Source: Planctomycetaceae bacterium
GTDB taxonomy: Bacteria > Planctomycetota > SZUA-567
Assembly: GCA_021205245.1 (NCBI GenBank)
Contig: JAJPXZ010000066.1
Location: forward strand, 1-40,998
Direction: 5' to 3'
DNA length: 40,998 nt
Part shown: piece after piece, positions 23,761 through 31,893 of the stretch
Numbering within the stretch: the stretch's first letter is position 1
How the letters are laid out: every line of letters starts with the position of its first letter
Program-made: the position numbers and the translations under genes
The notes under the pieces: model-generated
Databases searched by the model: none
The model's input: only the letters and a program-made list of their open reading frames with translations
What the model was told of the DNA's origin: nothing

Positions 23761-24822
23761 ATGAACCAGAGGCAGTGGGTGGATTTCGACGCGGGAACGG
23801 TCGATACATATATAAATGCATCAATTCCAGGGGCCTCTCTCGTAATGGGAAAGCGTATGCAATCCAGCGACATGCCTGTACCGCCCGAGTCGGGCGCTTC
23901 CGAGACGTCGGTGAAGCGGAAGCGCAGCACCAAAAACCTTATTTTGCGCTGTCTCAGCGCCCTCGCGGTCGTTGTCGTCATCTACGGGTGCCTGCGCTGG
24001 GACGTTGTCAACAGTAGCGGCTGGGCCTGGGCAGGGCTTCTGGCCTTCTTTTCAATCTTCTGCATGCGCGAGTTTTACCGGCTGGTGCGGCTGGGGGAAA
24101 TTCAGCCCTTTTCCATCATCGGCTACATCGCCGGGCCGCTGTGGATTTTGGCGCAGGAGTGGGAACTTTCCGGCCAAAGTCAGCGCTACCTGTCGGCCAG
24201 CCCGTCGTTCATGGTGTTCGTGTTCGCCGTCGTCGGCTCCATGGTGTTGCAGTTGACGAGACGGTCGAACGACAACTCCCTGACCAATGTCGCCTCAACC
24301 GTGTATGGCCTGGTCTACTGCGCGATACTGCCGGGGCTGAGCGTGCATTTTCGCCATTTCCAACTGGGCGAAAGCGGCTGGCCCATGCATGGCATCGAAT
24401 TCGCCATCGTCTGCATCTTTGTGTCAAAGGTTTCGGATATCGGCGCACTCCTGACCGGCAGCCGGTGGGGCAAGCACAAGCTTATCCCCAGGCTCAGTCC
24501 GGGCAAAACCTGGGAAGGCGCGATTGGCGGGCTGGTGTTCAGTATCGTCCTGCTCCAGTTCATGGTCGTCACCAACCCGAGGATGGCCTTGGCGTCATTG
24601 GGAAAACCGGCCCTGGTGCTGTTGTCGATACTGCTTGCCGTCGGCGGCATGGCCGGGGACTTGGTCGAATCCGCTTTCAAGCGGAACAGCCACCGCAAGG
24701 ACGCCGGAACCGGCGTACCGGGTTTCGGCGGCGTGCTCGATCTCACCGACTCTCTGATGGTGGCATCACCGGTGATGTATTTTTTCCTTGTTCTTTGTGG
24801 GGCGGAGTATGTACACTCGTAA
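23761..24822 (+). CDS. cdsA: Phosphatidate cytidylyltransferase (CDP-diglyceride synthase)
   Basis: Makes CDP-diacylglycerol from phosphatidate and CTP in the inner membrane. 353 aa with about eight helices. The signature is near the C-terminus: KVSDIGALLTGSRWGKHKL, SPGKTWEGAIGG, GDLVESAFKRNSHRKD and GFGGVLDLTDSL (the S-x27-P-K-R-x3-K-D-x5-G-x2-D-R region, in slightly changed form). About 60 residues precede the first helix, more than usual. ATGs at 23845 and 23857 would give a shorter protein, and 23845 has AGGGG upstream, so the start is uncertain. Confidence 0.92.
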   Translation: MNQRQWVDFDAGTVDTYINASIPGASLVMGKRMQSSDMPVPPESGASETSVKRKRSTKNLILRCLSALAVVVVIYGCLRWDVVNSSGWAWAGLLAFFSIFCMREFYRLVRLGEIQPFSIIGYIAGPLWILAQEWELSGQSQRYLSASPSFMVFVFAVVGSMVLQLTRRSNDNSLTNVASTVYGLVYCAILPGLSVHFRHFQLGESGWPMHGIEFAIVCIFVSKVSDIGALLTGSRWGKHKLIPRLSPGKTWEGAIGGLVFSIVLLQFMVVTNPRMALASLGKPALVLLSILLAVGGMAGDLVESAFKRNSHRKDAGTGVPGFGGVLDLTDSLMVASPVMYFFLVLCGAEYVHS

Positions 24823-24903
24823 TTATTCGTATTCCGCATAGCTCAAAAGCGTGTAACAGTCCTTAGGCGTTTCCTGTGTCTTCACCCCATTATGGGATTA
24901 GGT

Positions 24904-25086
24904 ATGTCCTCATCCGAACGCAAGCGGCGGCGGTCCCAGAACAATCATCTCCTCCGGGAGATTATGGAACGTTTGCGCGACTACGAACCGGAAGAGGTGG
25001 TTATTATCTGCAACAAATTCCGCCGTCGGCGCAATCTGCCGCCGCTGGAAGACGATTTTCTCACGAAAATACTCCCGCCCGAATGA
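24904..25086 (+). CDS. Small basic protein, 60 aa, unknown function
   Basis: MSSSERKRRRSQNNHLL, then a helical acidic/hydrophobic stretch (IMERLRDYEPEEVVIICNKF) and a basic RRRR cluster before NLPPLEDDFLTKILPPE. It is probably a small helical nucleic-acid or protein binder, but I do not recognise a family. Two starts are possible: ATG 24892 without a ribosome site, or ATG 24904 with GGGATTAGG upstream, chosen here. The real terminator overlapping its stop supports it as a gene. Confidence 0.65.
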   Translation: MSSSERKRRRSQNNHLLREIMERLRDYEPEEVVIICNKFRRRRNLPPLEDDFLTKILPPE

Positions 25087-25103
25087 GGGCGGGATTTTTT
25101 TTT
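25074..25103 (+). terminator. Terminator overlapping the 60-aa gene's stop
   Basis: CCCGCCC (25074-25080) pairs with GGGCGGG (25087-25093) around a 6-nt loop that contains the TGA stop; nine T residues follow. Confidence 0.93.
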
Positions 25104-25137
25104 ATAGCCTGTCCATTACCGCTGCAACTTCCCCCAT

Positions 25138-25148
25138 CGTCACCCCGG
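25138..25148. repeat. Short copy of the CGTCACCCCGG repeat
   Basis: TTCCCCCAT is followed by CGTCACCCCGG, the left end of the palindromic repeat at 12729. The right arm is absent, so this is a truncated copy between the terminator and the polysaccharide export block. Confidence 0.6.
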
Positions 25149-25171
25149 GAAATTTTTTGCCTGTATCCATG

Positions 25172-25190
25172 GCCGATAACGGTCGATAAA
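25172..25190 (+). promoter_or_regulatory. CGATAA-type motif upstream of the export block
   Basis: GCCGATAA (25172-25179) is directly followed by CGGTCGATAAA (25180-25190). The first matches the -10 consensus of sigma-28 promoters (GCCGATAA), but no TAAA sits at the expected -35 distance. The second, CGGTCGATAAA, recurs exactly at 31727-31737 upstream of the LysM gene. It may be a shared regulatory site for the surface genes. Confidence 0.3.
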
Positions 25191-25238
25191 GAGATGACGT
25201 CTGGTAAAACGGCTCCTCTCTGACAGGGAATACACGGC

Positions 25239-26789
25239 ATGGGCACAAGTCGAAGCAAAGCACTGCTCACGTTATCCATCGGCCTCCTGGGGCTGCTCCT
25301 GGCCGCGTGCACGGCGCTTCCGGCCTGTTTGCCCAGGAGCGGGTACACGGGCGAGGTCGCTTATGTCGATACCGAACAGCCGTCGGAGGAGTACGCATAC
25401 AACCGCCGCCGCGTGCTGCGTGAGCGTATCGTCCCGCCGAAGGAATTCCAGGTTCTGCCGGTCGCTCCCCGAAACAATGAATTCGGCGAATTCGACGACG
25501 CCAACTTCGCCGGACTGGATGCCCAGCCAGCCCTCCCATCGCTCCCGGGAGGCGGCGACATCATGCCCATGATCGGCGGCCCGGCCGACTACCCGATGGC
25601 TGCGGCAAGCTATGGCAACCGTCCGCTGGGCGGGAGTGCCTACGAGAGTGGCGCGTATCCTGTCACATCACCCGAGGCGGCCGGTTTTGCCGTCCAGGCC
25701 GTGAGGGGCGCGACCGGCCCGTCCGGGCGCTTGCATCCTATCGAACAACTCGTCTACGGCGGCGATTATCCCGATATCGACAAACCCGAACTCTACCGCC
25801 TCCAGCCCAAGGACATCGTCAGCGTGACGGTCAAGGACCACCCGGAATTTTCAGGCAAGCTCGAGATTCAGGCCGACGGCACGGTCCGCGTTCCCAATTG
25901 CCCCGATCTGGTGCGGCTCCGGGGCAAAACGGTTGACGAAGCGGCGGAGGAACTCAGAGCCTATCTGCAGATGTTTATCAAGGGCGAGGCGATTGTGAGC
26001 GTCCAGACCAACCGCGCCCGTGGCGGCTATTACTTTGTCTTCGGCGACGTTACCCAACCGGGCCGATTCCCCATGGGAATGGAGCCGGTGCGCCTCTCCG
26101 ACGCTGTTCTCGCCGCCAATTGGGAGGCGAACCCGTCGCGGATGGATCCGGACGAGGAACTCGGCCCCGCCTTCCCGGCGGCGTCGCCCCGGGGCAAATT
26201 CTTTACCCGCCGATCCGCCGACCTCGCCCGGGTCATGCTGATAACGCCGCACAGGAGCCAACCGCTCCGCACCGTGCACGACATCCGCTCCGCCATGCTG
26301 GGCGTGCAGCGGGAAGACCCGCTGGTGCGGCCGGGGCAGATTGTCGTCGTCCCCTCTCTCGATCCGGTACGGAACCGCTCGCTCGGGCTGGACGTCCCCG
26401 ACATGGCGGTCCCGCCGGACGGGCTGATGGAAGGCGCGGGCTTCAGCGGCGCGACCTCCAGCGCCAGACTGCCGGAGGTGAATCCGTCGTCGCATCCGCT
26501 CCGGCGGCGGACGGTCGTCACCGTGCCGCAGGTGGAAGAAAATATGGCGGGGGCGTTCTCGGTCCAGGCCAACACCGAGGCAATCACGCCGACGCCGATG
26601 TATGAATCGTACGACGAATATTGCGAAGACGATTACGGATATGAATACGAGACCGTGGTCACGGTGCCTTCCGTCGTCGTGGAACGCGTGGAGACGCCTG
26701 TGTCCGAATCGCTCGGCACCCGGGCAAAACGCCAGCCGCGTGATACGTCCAGGGCTGCCGACCTCAATGGCTGGAAAAAGGGATTCTAG
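25239..26789 (+). CDS. Polysaccharide export outer-membrane lipoprotein (Wza-like)
   Basis: 516 aa. An N-terminal lipoprotein signal (IGLLGLLLAAC, lipidated Cys24) is followed by about 165 residues of low-complexity, Pro/Gly-rich linker. The Poly_export domain begins at YRLQPKDIVSVTVKDHPEF and runs through LEIQADGTVRVPN. An SLBB-like domain follows (YYFVFGDVTQPGRFPMG, about 266-282), then a Pro-rich C-terminal tail of about 150 residues with acidic Tyr-rich (YDEYCEDDYGYEYE) and Val-rich parts. Wza forms the outer-membrane pore for capsule or exopolysaccharide. Both long flanks are unusual. The next gene starts 9 nt on and in the same frame. AGGGA lies upstream of the ATG. Confidence 0.88.
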   Translation: MGTSRSKALLTLSIGLLGLLLAACTALPACLPRSGYTGEVAYVDTEQPSEEYAYNRRRVLRERIVPPKEFQVLPVAPRNNEFGEFDDANFAGLDAQPALPSLPGGGDIMPMIGGPADYPMAAASYGNRPLGGSAYESGAYPVTSPEAAGFAVQAVRGATGPSGRLHPIEQLVYGGDYPDIDKPELYRLQPKDIVSVTVKDHPEFSGKLEIQADGTVRVPNCPDLVRLRGKTVDEAAEELRAYLQMFIKGEAIVSVQTNRARGGYYFVFGDVTQPGRFPMGMEPVRLSDAVLAANWEANPSRMDPDEELGPAFPAASPRGKFFTRRSADLARVMLITPHRSQPLRTVHDIRSAMLGVQREDPLVRPGQIVVVPSLDPVRNRSLGLDVPDMAVPPDGLMEGAGFSGATSSARLPEVNPSSHPLRRRTVVTVPQVEENMAGAFSVQANTEAITPTPMYESYDEYCEDDYGYEYETVVTVPSVVVERVETPVSESLGTRAKRQPRDTSRAADLNGWKKGF

Positions 26790-26798
26790 GCCGACGCT

Positions 26799-29237
26799 AT
26801 GGCAAAAAAGCGCACCTACTCCAGACTTAGTCCCCGTTACCTGAGCTCCCGCTACGCGGGTGTCTTCTTCATGCTTATGGCTCTGGGCGTCCTTGCCGGA
26901 ACCGCCTACCGCGCCCTTGTGCAACCGACGCGCTATGCCGCCAGGGCCGAGGTGGGCGTGATGGTCGACCCGCCTGAAGCAGCAACCGATTTCGACTGGA
27001 ACGCCGCTCTGGCGAAATGGCGTGTGCAATTGCATGACCGGCGCGACTGGGGCCTCCTTACCGTCAACCTCCGCCACGTGCTGAAGCTGGCTGTCACCCA
27101 GGACATGTTGATCGATACCGAAACCTTCGGATCGGTTTTGTCAGCCTTCAACCCGTCTGTAACGTTTTCCACCGTCCTCTATAGCGGACGCATCGCCGGA
27201 TGGTTTAGTCCGATGCTGGAGGTATCCCGGAGCGATCTGGCGGGGAATATGGATTTCCAATCCCTCGCCGTCATCGCGAGCGATCTCGATCCGCCCCATG
27301 GCGTGCAAGGGTGGGACTTCACCGCCTTCCGCTCCGCCGGTGTCCACGCCGCCAGCGCCATTGTCAACCCGGGACCGGACGACCGCTACTTCAGCGTGTT
27401 TTACCAATTGCACCGGTTGCTGAACGGCGGCGACGCGCCGACGCCGATGGCGGCCTACGCGACCGCTGTCTCGGAGGTCGCGGCGCGGCTTGAACGCGAA
27501 GCGTCCTTTGCCGGAGGCGGCGGCTTTGGCCACCAGGCGAAGCGGGAACTGATGCGGGAAATTGCCGCCATCCCCGCCCTCGCGGCAAACAGCCTCTACC
27601 TGACTGGCGGTTGGCCTGGCGGCAACGGCGACCACCTCCCCGGCCTGTGGGGAAAGTTCTGGTCCGAACAGACCACCATAGACCTGAAGCCAACCGGCGG
27701 ATCCGCCGGGGCGGTCACCGCCGTTATGTACCAGGATCTCCATCCCCTCGCCTTCCCGCGTGACACAGTCGCGACCCGCATCGCACCGGTCGCGGTCGCC
27801 ACGCTCCTCGCGACCCTGGCGGCACGGGAGGAAATCGCACCGGCTCCTGCCGCGCCCGCGCCTGTCGCACAAGTTGCGACCGTCCAGCCGGACAGCGGAA
27901 CGACTCCGGTCGTTGCAGCGCCCGCGCCAGCCGTCCCGGAAAAGATCTACCGTGAAGTCATCGACGACATTGCCAACAAGCAACGTCTGTCCCACATCGC
28001 CATGGTGGAAGAAGCGCTCCGCCTGGTCAGGGTCGAGCGGGAGGCGTCGCTCCGTCGGCTCCATACCTCCCGCGAAAACGAGAACCGCCTCAGCTACGAA
28101 GCGGTCAATGCGAGGAACCGCGCCGACCGTCTGCGCGAGCGGTACGACGAAGCGGTGCAGCTCCTCGAAAACGATACCGCCGAGCCATACGTGCCGGAGG
28201 AGACAGCCGAACTGTTCGCCCGCCGGGACGCGCTGCTGCGCCGCCTGGCCGAGTTGCTGGAGTATTGCACCGAGGAGCACCCGTTCGTCCGCGAGGTTCG
28301 TCGCGAGATGGCGGCCCTCGACGTTCTCCTCGGATCGCACAGCCCCGATGCCGAACGCAACCGTCAGGCCGAAGCTCGCGCCACCCGCCTGGCCAACTTG
28401 TATCTCGAATGGGAGACCTCGGTCGAACAGGCCGAGAGCCTGGAAGAACGCGCCCGCAGGCAGGCCGATGCCGTCTCCTGCCTCCTGGACGAAGTCACCG
28501 CTATCGAACGCTCCGTTACCGAGCGGGAGACAGAGTTGATCAAGGCCAAGGAGGTGCCGGTCCCCATCCTGCGAATCGAAGTGCCGAGCGAACCCGCAGA
28601 GCCGACACCACCGCCTCCCCCGCCGGAACCGGTGATACAACCATCGCCCGAACCGGCCCCGGAGCCGGAACCGGCTCGTCCGGCCGCGCGGCTCGCTTTC
28701 TCCGCCATTCCGACCCATATCCCGCTGGAGCGGACAGCGCCGTCGTGGCTGCCCATCCTCTGCGGGTTGCTTGGCGGCTTTTGCCTCGGGCTGGTGTGGC
28801 TCGTGTTGCGGGAGATTTTTGGCCGACGTTTCCGCAGCGTCGGCGAAGCGCACCGGCTTATCAAGATGCCCGTCCTCGCTGCGCTGCCGGCGTATGATCC
28901 CAAGTCGCTTCGCGCCGCCGCCGCGACCATGAAGGGGGAACTCATCCGCACCCGCGCCGGCAAGATGCAGTTTATGCCCGCTCCGGTCGAACTGTCCGAA
29001 CCGCCGCCCCTGGCGAAGCGCGGCAAGGTGCAACCGGCCCGCAAGCGCCTGCAATGGGGCCGGTGGCTGGCGGGGCTGGTCTGCCTCATCCTGGCGGGGA
29101 TTCTGTATACCACCGCCACCGGCGGCGGCTTCCTGCAGCCGCGCGATATTCCGGGTGATGAACTGCCGCTCCCCGCCGCCGCCCTCTCAAACTGGGCCGA
29201 GGAGGACGAAGTGGAAGAATGGGGAGATCTGCCGTGA
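26799..29237 (+). CDS. Wzz-like polysaccharide chain-length / co-polymerase protein with three membrane helices
   Basis: 812 aa. Membrane helix 1 is near 21-43 (GVFFMLMALGVLAGTAYRAL). A very large periplasmic part follows: a mixed domain (about 45-340), an Ala/Pro linker (346-382), a long coiled coil (about 386-587), and a second Pro-rich linker (596-631). Helix 2 is at about 649-672 (WLPILCGLLGGFCLGLVWLV), then the Wzz/GNVR cytoplasmic motif RSVGEAHRLIKMPVLAALP (about 679-697). A third helix (about 755-773, WLAGLVCLILAGILY) and an acidic end (EEDEVEEWGDLP) are not part of normal Wzz proteins. It works with the kinase-like protein encoded next, whose start overlaps this stop. The polymer is unknown. 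Confidence 0.82.
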   Translation: MAKKRTYSRLSPRYLSSRYAGVFFMLMALGVLAGTAYRALVQPTRYAARAEVGVMVDPPEAATDFDWNAALAKWRVQLHDRRDWGLLTVNLRHVLKLAVTQDMLIDTETFGSVLSAFNPSVTFSTVLYSGRIAGWFSPMLEVSRSDLAGNMDFQSLAVIASDLDPPHGVQGWDFTAFRSAGVHAASAIVNPGPDDRYFSVFYQLHRLLNGGDAPTPMAAYATAVSEVAARLEREASFAGGGGFGHQAKRELMREIAAIPALAANSLYLTGGWPGGNGDHLPGLWGKFWSEQTTIDLKPTGGSAGAVTAVMYQDLHPLAFPRDTVATRIAPVAVATLLATLAAREEIAPAPAAPAPVAQVATVQPDSGTTPVVAAPAPAVPEKIYREVIDDIANKQRLSHIAMVEEALRLVRVEREASLRRLHTSRENENRLSYEAVNARNRADRLRERYDEAVQLLENDTAEPYVPEETAELFARRDALLRRLAELLEYCTEEHPFVREVRREMAALDVLLGSHSPDAERNRQAEARATRLANLYLEWETSVEQAESLEERARRQADAVSCLLDEVTAIERSVTERETELIKAKEVPVPILRIEVPSEPAEPTPPPPPPEPVIQPSPEPAPEPEPARPAARLAFSAIPTHIPLERTAPSWLPILCGLLGGFCLGLVWLVLREIFGRRFRSVGEAHRLIKMPVLAALPAYDPKSLRAAAATMKGELIRTRAGKMQFMPAPVELSEPPPLAKRGKVQPARKRLQWGRWLAGLVCLILAGILYTTATGGGFLQPRDIPGDELPLPAAALSNWAEEDEVEEWGDLP

Positions 29238-30235
29238 GTGCCGACGACGCCTTCGACAACCTGATGCAGAAAAACGCCCTCAACATCCCCCTGGCCAAAC
29301 CTGGCCAACGGGAAGCGGAGGCGCTCCTCAATTCCGTGCGGCCTGCCCATCCGAACGAGGAAGGCGCTGTTCGGGTCATGAACCTCCTGGACCAGGTGCC
29401 GTCCGGCGACTATAACCCGCGCGGCTACGAGGATGAAAACGGCACCGTCTTCGCCACCCCGACGGAGACGGATCTCGACCCGGTCCCGACCTCGGGAGAA
29501 GACCCGGCCGATTTTCTCGCCGGTCTCGCCGACGGCGAACCGGAAGATTTCCGCGAGGTGGAGGCGGAGACACCGTCCGTGTCCTACGACGCCGGGCTGG
29601 ATCAGGCGCGCCGCCTGCGCCGCTTCGCCTACCTGCCGGTGGCCGGAATGGATCATTTCGAGAACCGCGCCCGCGACATCATGGCCGGCATAACCTCGCA
29701 GTTCCCCGACCGGCCCTCCCTCGCCATCACCAGTCCGGCGCGTGGCGACGGCCAAACCGAACTCGCCATCCGCCTTGCCCTCGCCGCGGCGAAGCGGGTC
29801 GACTACCGGGTGCTCCTCGTCGATTTCGATATCCGTAAGCCGCAGATAGCGCCCCGGCTCGGGCTGGGCGCAAAGTATTTCGTCCTCGGCGACGTCTTGC
29901 GGTCGTCCTGCCTGCTTGGCGAGGCGCTCATCTACTCGGAAGAGGACAACCTCTATGTCCTGCCCGCCCGGCCGTCGGACCGCGAAGGCGACGAAGTCCT
30001 GGCCGACCGTCAGGTCCAGACGCTGCTGGCCGGGATACACGCCACCTTCGATTTCACCGTCATCAGTTGCGGGCCGATGGATCACGTCGACGCCACCATC
30101 ATCTGCCGGCACGCCGGCACGACCGCCCTGGCGGGATTCTGCGGAAACACCTCGGCCCAATCCATGCGCGAAGCGGCGGACGGGATGGCTGAAGCTGGCG
30201 TGAACGTGGCCGGCCTGCTGTTGACAGGAGCCTGA
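29234..30235 (+). CDS. BY-kinase-like P-loop protein with degenerate nucleotide site
   Basis: 333 aa from GTG 29234, which overlaps the preceding stop (GTGA) with GGGGAG 7 nt before it. The first 130 residues are acidic and disordered. The rest is the MinD/CpsD-type fold. The Walker A region reads SPARGDGQTELA (167-178), where active BY-kinases have GEGKT/S; the Lys is Gln. Walker A' is intact as VDFDIRKP (196-203). The Walker B region reads DFTVISCGP (273-281) in place of the usual IDTPP, so the Asp is gone. No C-terminal Tyr cluster is present. It is probably a pseudokinase that keeps a structural role with the Wzz-like protein, or it uses nucleotide in an altered way. Confidence 0.8.
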   Translation: MSADDAFDNLMQKNALNIPLAKPGQREAEALLNSVRPAHPNEEGAVRVMNLLDQVPSGDYNPRGYEDENGTVFATPTETDLDPVPTSGEDPADFLAGLADGEPEDFREVEAETPSVSYDAGLDQARRLRRFAYLPVAGMDHFENRARDIMAGITSQFPDRPSLAITSPARGDGQTELAIRLALAAAKRVDYRVLLVDFDIRKPQIAPRLGLGAKYFVLGDVLRSSCLLGEALIYSEEDNLYVLPARPSDREGDEVLADRQVQTLLAGIHATFDFTVISCGPMDHVDATIICRHAGTTALAGFCGNTSAQSMREAADGMAEAGVNVAGLLLTGA

Positions 30236-30238
30236 GGC

Positions 30239-31153
30239 ATGTTTTACACCGACTTCTGGGGCCTGCGGTTCCACCCCTTCGCGAACGACAACCGGCCCGA
30301 GACCTATGTGCCGACCCGGGCCGCGACCTTGTGCATCGCGCGTCTCCGCTATGCCCTCAGCATGGGCATGGGCGCATCGGCCCTGTTTGGTTTGCCCGGC
30401 GTCGGCAAGAGCAGGGTTGCCCGCCTCGTTCTGAGCGAGTTCGCCGCCGCGCGCTGGTTGACCGCCTACATGCCCAGCCCCTCCGGCACCCCCCGGGAAA
30501 TCCTCGCCGCCCTCAGCCCGGTGACCGCCGCCGCCGTCCCGACGGGAGCCTACGGCATGGCGGATTTGCAGTCGTTCCTTATCGATCGCGCCCGCCACCA
30601 TCAACCGGTGCTGCTGGTGGTCGACGACGTCCAGGCAGCCAGGGGCAATGATTTTCTGGAAATCCTCCGCACCCTCCTGAACATCGAGAACGACGGCGTC
30701 AAAGCCTTGTCCATTCTCCTGGTCGGCCAGCCGTCGATGGAACGCCGCCTCCAGGCAGCCAGCAATTTCGAGAGTCAGCTCCTGGTGCGGGCGGTCCTGG
30801 ACCCGATGGACGACGAAGAGACGCGGCTGTATATCCTCGCGCGCCTCAAGGCGGCGGGGAGCAAGCAGGGCATCTTTACCCGGCACGCGGCGGAATTGGT
30901 GGTCAAGTATGCAAAAGGCCTGCCCCGCCAGGTGAACCGGTTGTGCGAAATGTCACTGGTCATCGCGTATGGGCTGGAGAACAAGCGCGTCGGGCCGGAG
31001 ATTGTGGAAATGGCCGCCGCCGACCTCGATTTATTGCCGCCGGGCGAGGCGTCGTTCTTCCCGTGGCCGCATCCGATGCAGGTGCCGGAACCGGAGGTGG
31101 AGGAGCCGCCGGAGGAGGACATTCTCGCCCTGCTGACGGCCGACGGAGGCTGA
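30239..31153 (+). CDS. AAA+ ATPase of the ExeA / exosortase-associated type
   Basis: 304 aa. It starts with MFYTDFWGLRFHPFAN, the typical ExeA-like lead (FGLxxxPF). Walker A is GLPGVGKS (51-58), Walker B is LLVVDDVQ (125-132), sensor 1 near ILLVGQPSM, and the arginine block KGLPRQVNRLCE is in the C-terminal part. The last 40 residues are Pro/Glu-rich. In exosortase-linked polysaccharide loci a protein of this type follows the BY-kinase gene, the same order as here. Unlike the preceding protein, its nucleotide site is intact. Gap to the upstream gene is 3 nt. Confidence 0.88.
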   Translation: MFYTDFWGLRFHPFANDNRPETYVPTRAATLCIARLRYALSMGMGASALFGLPGVGKSRVARLVLSEFAAARWLTAYMPSPSGTPREILAALSPVTAAAVPTGAYGMADLQSFLIDRARHHQPVLLVVDDVQAARGNDFLEILRTLLNIENDGVKALSILLVGQPSMERRLQAASNFESQLLVRAVLDPMDDEETRLYILARLKAAGSKQGIFTRHAAELVVKYAKGLPRQVNRLCEMSLVIAYGLENKRVGPEIVEMAAADLDLLPPGEASFFPWPHPMQVPEPEVEEPPEEDILALLTADGG

Positions 31154-31321
31154 GGAGAATCGTGGCATAAAAATAATTCGCAAAAAAACTGGAGAAATCT
31201 CCAGAAATTGTCGAAAGAAACTCTTCAACAACGGCAATTGTCGGGTGAGAAACACAACGCGGCGGCGGGTATGGAACTGCCAGGGGAACCGCGATATTCG
31301 ACACCGTTGCGGGGGAGAGAA

Positions 31322-31471
31322 ATGCCGGACAAGACCATCGTGCTGCGCAAAAAGGGACACTGGTATGTCCTGAATTCCCGGACGGGCGACGAACGCGAGA
31401 TTATCCTCGCCCTGATGGAATACGCCGAACAGGAAAAATACGAAATCGAACGCGAAGACGTGTATGGATAG
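31322..31471 (+). CDS. Small protein of 49 aa, possibly 67 aa if the TAG at 31469 is read through
   Basis: MPDKTIVLRKKGHWYVLN starts at ATG 31322 behind GGGGGAGAGAA. It continues with GDEREIILALMEYAEQEKYE and IEREDVYG, then TAG. The same frame goes on for 18 codons (31472-31525, MDKLGWKLEVYIPGRG) to TAA at 31526-31528. The continuation looks like the natural end of the same small domain (helix, then a LGWKLEVY strand). The family is unknown to me. An inverted repeat CTGGAG-AAAT-CTCCAG (31189-31204) lies upstream in the 168-nt leader. It may belong to the export operon. A tandem ATGGATAG/ATGGATAA sits at the stop, so replication slippage is also possible. Confidence 0.6.
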   Translation: MPDKTIVLRKKGHWYVLNSRTGDEREIILALMEYAEQEKYEIEREDVYG

Positions 31472-31528
31472 ATGGATAAACTCGGCTGGAAGCTCGAGGT
31501 CTACATTCCCGGCCGCGGCGCTGCGTAA

Positions 31529-31893
31529 GCAGGCTCCAGCGTCTCTATAGATTGCTCTCTCGCCCACGGTCGCAAACGTTGGACCGTGGGCTTCTCTCGG
31601 CCAGGCCGCAATTTTTATCGGAACACAGGGTTCCGGATAAGTTCCGGATTATCAAACAGTTGTTCTTGTAAAAGTGCTTCATCCGCACAAAGAGGTCTGA
31701 TTTACAGTGCAGCGGATCGGCGGTATCGGTCGATAAAAGATCGGTAGTTTTGCTTATGAACCACACGCATAATCTATTTGCGGAAAGTAGCGCATTCCTG
31801 CGCGCGCTTTGGGTTGTTTTACCTGGACCCGAAAACGCGGCGGGAAAACCCATCATCTTTGAAAACGTGCTGACAGCAAGAGAGTCCCTGCTT
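31529..31893. other. Non-coding gap with terminator-like hairpin
   Basis: GCCCACGGTC (31562-31571) pairs with GACCGTGGGC (31582-31591) over a 10-nt loop; the tail TTCTCTCGG has few T residues, so it is a moderate terminator for the export block. After it, GGAACACAGGGTTCC forms a small stem and TTCCGGAT is repeated. CGGTCGATAAA (31727-31737) repeats the motif upstream of the Wza-like gene. An open frame from 31750 joins the LysM gene, but it shows no coding character before 31894. Confidence 0.5.

Noticed and set aside
28364-30886. Long open frame on the minus strand (840 codons) opposite the export genes
   Set aside because: It lies opposite four well-supported plus-strand genes with clear domains. 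GC-rich codon bias opens the antisense frame; no ribosome site or known motif is visible.
2108-31528. Genome-wide reassignment of TAG or pyrrolysine use
   Set aside because: TAG ends many well-formed genes, RF1 is present, and readthrough would fuse Ffh to S16. Only local readthrough remains open.
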